A DNA stretch of 64,000 nt from Apoda limacodes (Eukaryota; Arthropoda; Insecta; Lepidoptera; Limacodidae): positions 5,148,501 through 5,212,500 of the forward strand of contig OX291543.1 of the NCBI GenBank assembly GCA_946406115.1, in the 5' to 3' direction. The stretch's first letter is position 1; each line of letters begins with the position of its first letter. The position numbers and the translations under genes were made by a program. The notes beneath the pieces were generated by a model. That model saw only the letters and a list, made by a program, of their open reading frames with translations, did not search any database and was not told the origin of the DNA. Shown piece by piece: positions 62,596 to 64,000 of this stretch.

Positions 62596-64000
62596 TGTCC
62601 AATAATTCGCAAAATATACATTTGAGATAAATCGTTCCTTTCAGAACTTAAATGCATATTTTAAGATCTATCTTTTACGGTCTCAATTACTCTCGATAGG
62701 TATGACATAATTCCAGAGTTTGGCGTACTCGGGACTGTTCCCAATAAGTTCCCTTGCCGTCATTGGCGCTAATAAACTATTGTCCCTTTTAGCGCATTCT
62801 GGCGTCCAACTTTAAGATAAAAAAAAACACTTAACTCAATATTTTTTTAATCATACTTTGTTTTTTTTTTTTTTAAATAGTTGAATTCAGATTTTTTTTG
62901 TTAACAATAACTTTATTTCTTAAATTTTTTTGCTCCTTTAAAACCATCCAAGATGACGCAAGATTACGTACTACGTCACATTTAATATAGTTTGTTAACT
63001 TTTTCGTCACTTCTGGACATTTAAATAAACAACTCGGGTGTAGTTACGCAACTGGTTGTTACGTAAAGGGGTGGACAACCCTCCACCCCTTGTCGCCTGT
63101 CTAGTGTTGTTAGCTTTTGCAATTTTTTGTAAAAATGGTAAAAATGTAGACCACAGGACACATTGATTTTGAATTTAAATTTTATTTAACCTATTTTGCT
63201 TAAGTAATTTAAAGTTACCTTGCTATAATAATAGATTTTACTATTTTGCCATAACGATCCACTTTTTGTCCGATAAAAATTACATTCAGGTACAAAACAG
63301 CTTAGAAAAATATCTATACCTACTCCATTCCACCGTGAAATGGTACTGTAAACGGTAATGGCAAATGATACGCGAGTTTTTACCAAATTGCAGCTCCCCC
63401 TGACCGCAATGAATAAGTAGTTTTGAAGATATAAATAATATCTTTAGCATTGTACTCTTACATAATTTGTATAATAATATTGTACAAATTATATTTTATT
63501 CACATTTACTCGTAATTAGTGTCATTACGTGCAGGCAAAGCAGGTGCTAAGATCTTAATTACTCCCACGGGCTTTTTATTTGTACATTTTTCGCAATGCA
63601 AAGCGCTCGTTCGCAGAACTCACGGGCGGGAATGAGATATCCCTATTCTATCAAGTGTGTATAAAAGCTGTGCGAGCAATTGCAAAGTTTAACATCAGGC
63701 AAAGCTTTTTAATTCATAAATTCTCTAGATATCAAGCGCCATCTGGTGGCGTAGTTATCTCTACTTCTAATCCCGCCATTTAAATTGTGTTTTGGTATAC
63801 ATATATTAACTCGAATATGTGATAAAAAACATTGTGTTGTTAGTAATTTTCTTCTTACCGTCCTTTTAATGGACAATGTACTGTTGTGAATCAAATTTGT
63901 TTTTACGAAGACGACTTAGGAAGTCTTGCATCATCAGGAACCTAATCCTTGGAGCCCACGAAACCTCTGGCAAATGTATCCAGTTATGACTAAAGCGCCG

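Larger units (their letters stand above)
60601..64000. other. Upstream flank, no gene seen
   Basis: AT-rich with family-A pieces (about 61320 and 61840-61915), a small inverted-repeat element, a full family-A copy and a third copy of the GACTGTTCCCAATAAG motif (62731-62746). ORFs at 61832-62107 and 63580-63783 have no recognisable domain. Confidence 0.45.

Overview
The window is AT-rich, intron-rich animal DNA, almost certainly from a moth or butterfly. The evidence is gene content (a hemolymph-proteinase-14 type modular serine protease and an insect-type transferrin) together with repeats typical of Lepidoptera: the GTCCGTCCGTCCGTC-type element ending in a GCGAGTCCGACTCGCACTTGGCCG-like sequence, short Helitrons starting TCTATATATATAA and ending CTAG, and RTE, Jockey-like and Tc1-like elements.

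Layout. (1) 1-8216: a broken non-LTR retrotransposon on the minus strand (1-1310), then the last three exons of a plus-strand transferrin gene (2031-8160) whose 5' exons lie left of the window. (2) 8217-16735: intergenic DNA full of repeats: family-A repeats, a gypsy-type gag remnant, a decayed Tc1/mariner transposase, tRNA-like sequences and RT fragments. (3) 16736-18396: an intact single-exon plus-strand gene of 541 codons with RING, ankyrin repeats and tandem BRCT domains (BARD1-like), preceded by a four-codon upstream ORF. (4) 18397-25575: intergenic repeats, including a short Helitron, MITE-like inverted repeats and an RTE fragment. (5) 25576-60557: one very large minus-strand gene, a modular serine protease (HP14/ModSP). 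I could trace 14 exons whose splice phases agree throughout and total 742 codons including the stop. The domain order is signal peptide, five LDLa repeats, Sushi, Wonton-like, trypsin-fold protease. Its introns hold most of the mobile DNA in the window. (6) 57582-57630: a plus-strand signal-peptide exon lies inside intron 1 of that protease gene and may start a second secreted-protein gene. (7) 60558-64000: upstream flank with repeats and no further gene seen.

How the genes relate. The protease family acts at the top of the insect hemolymph cascades (Toll and prophenoloxidase) after recognition of peptidoglycan or glucan. Transferrins act in hemolymph iron handling or at epithelia. BARD1 is a nuclear ubiquitin-ligase subunit in DNA repair. 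They look like unrelated neighbours. No new multi-gene system is evident. The most unusual items are the nested opposite-strand signal-peptide exon, the repeat-derived satellite array at 48.8-49.9 kb, a Helitron-like unit enclosing a zinc-finger-like ORF, a 5S rRNA fragment inside a repeat, and clustered hairpins in the protease introns. All splice sites and family names come from reading the sequence by eye, without alignments.
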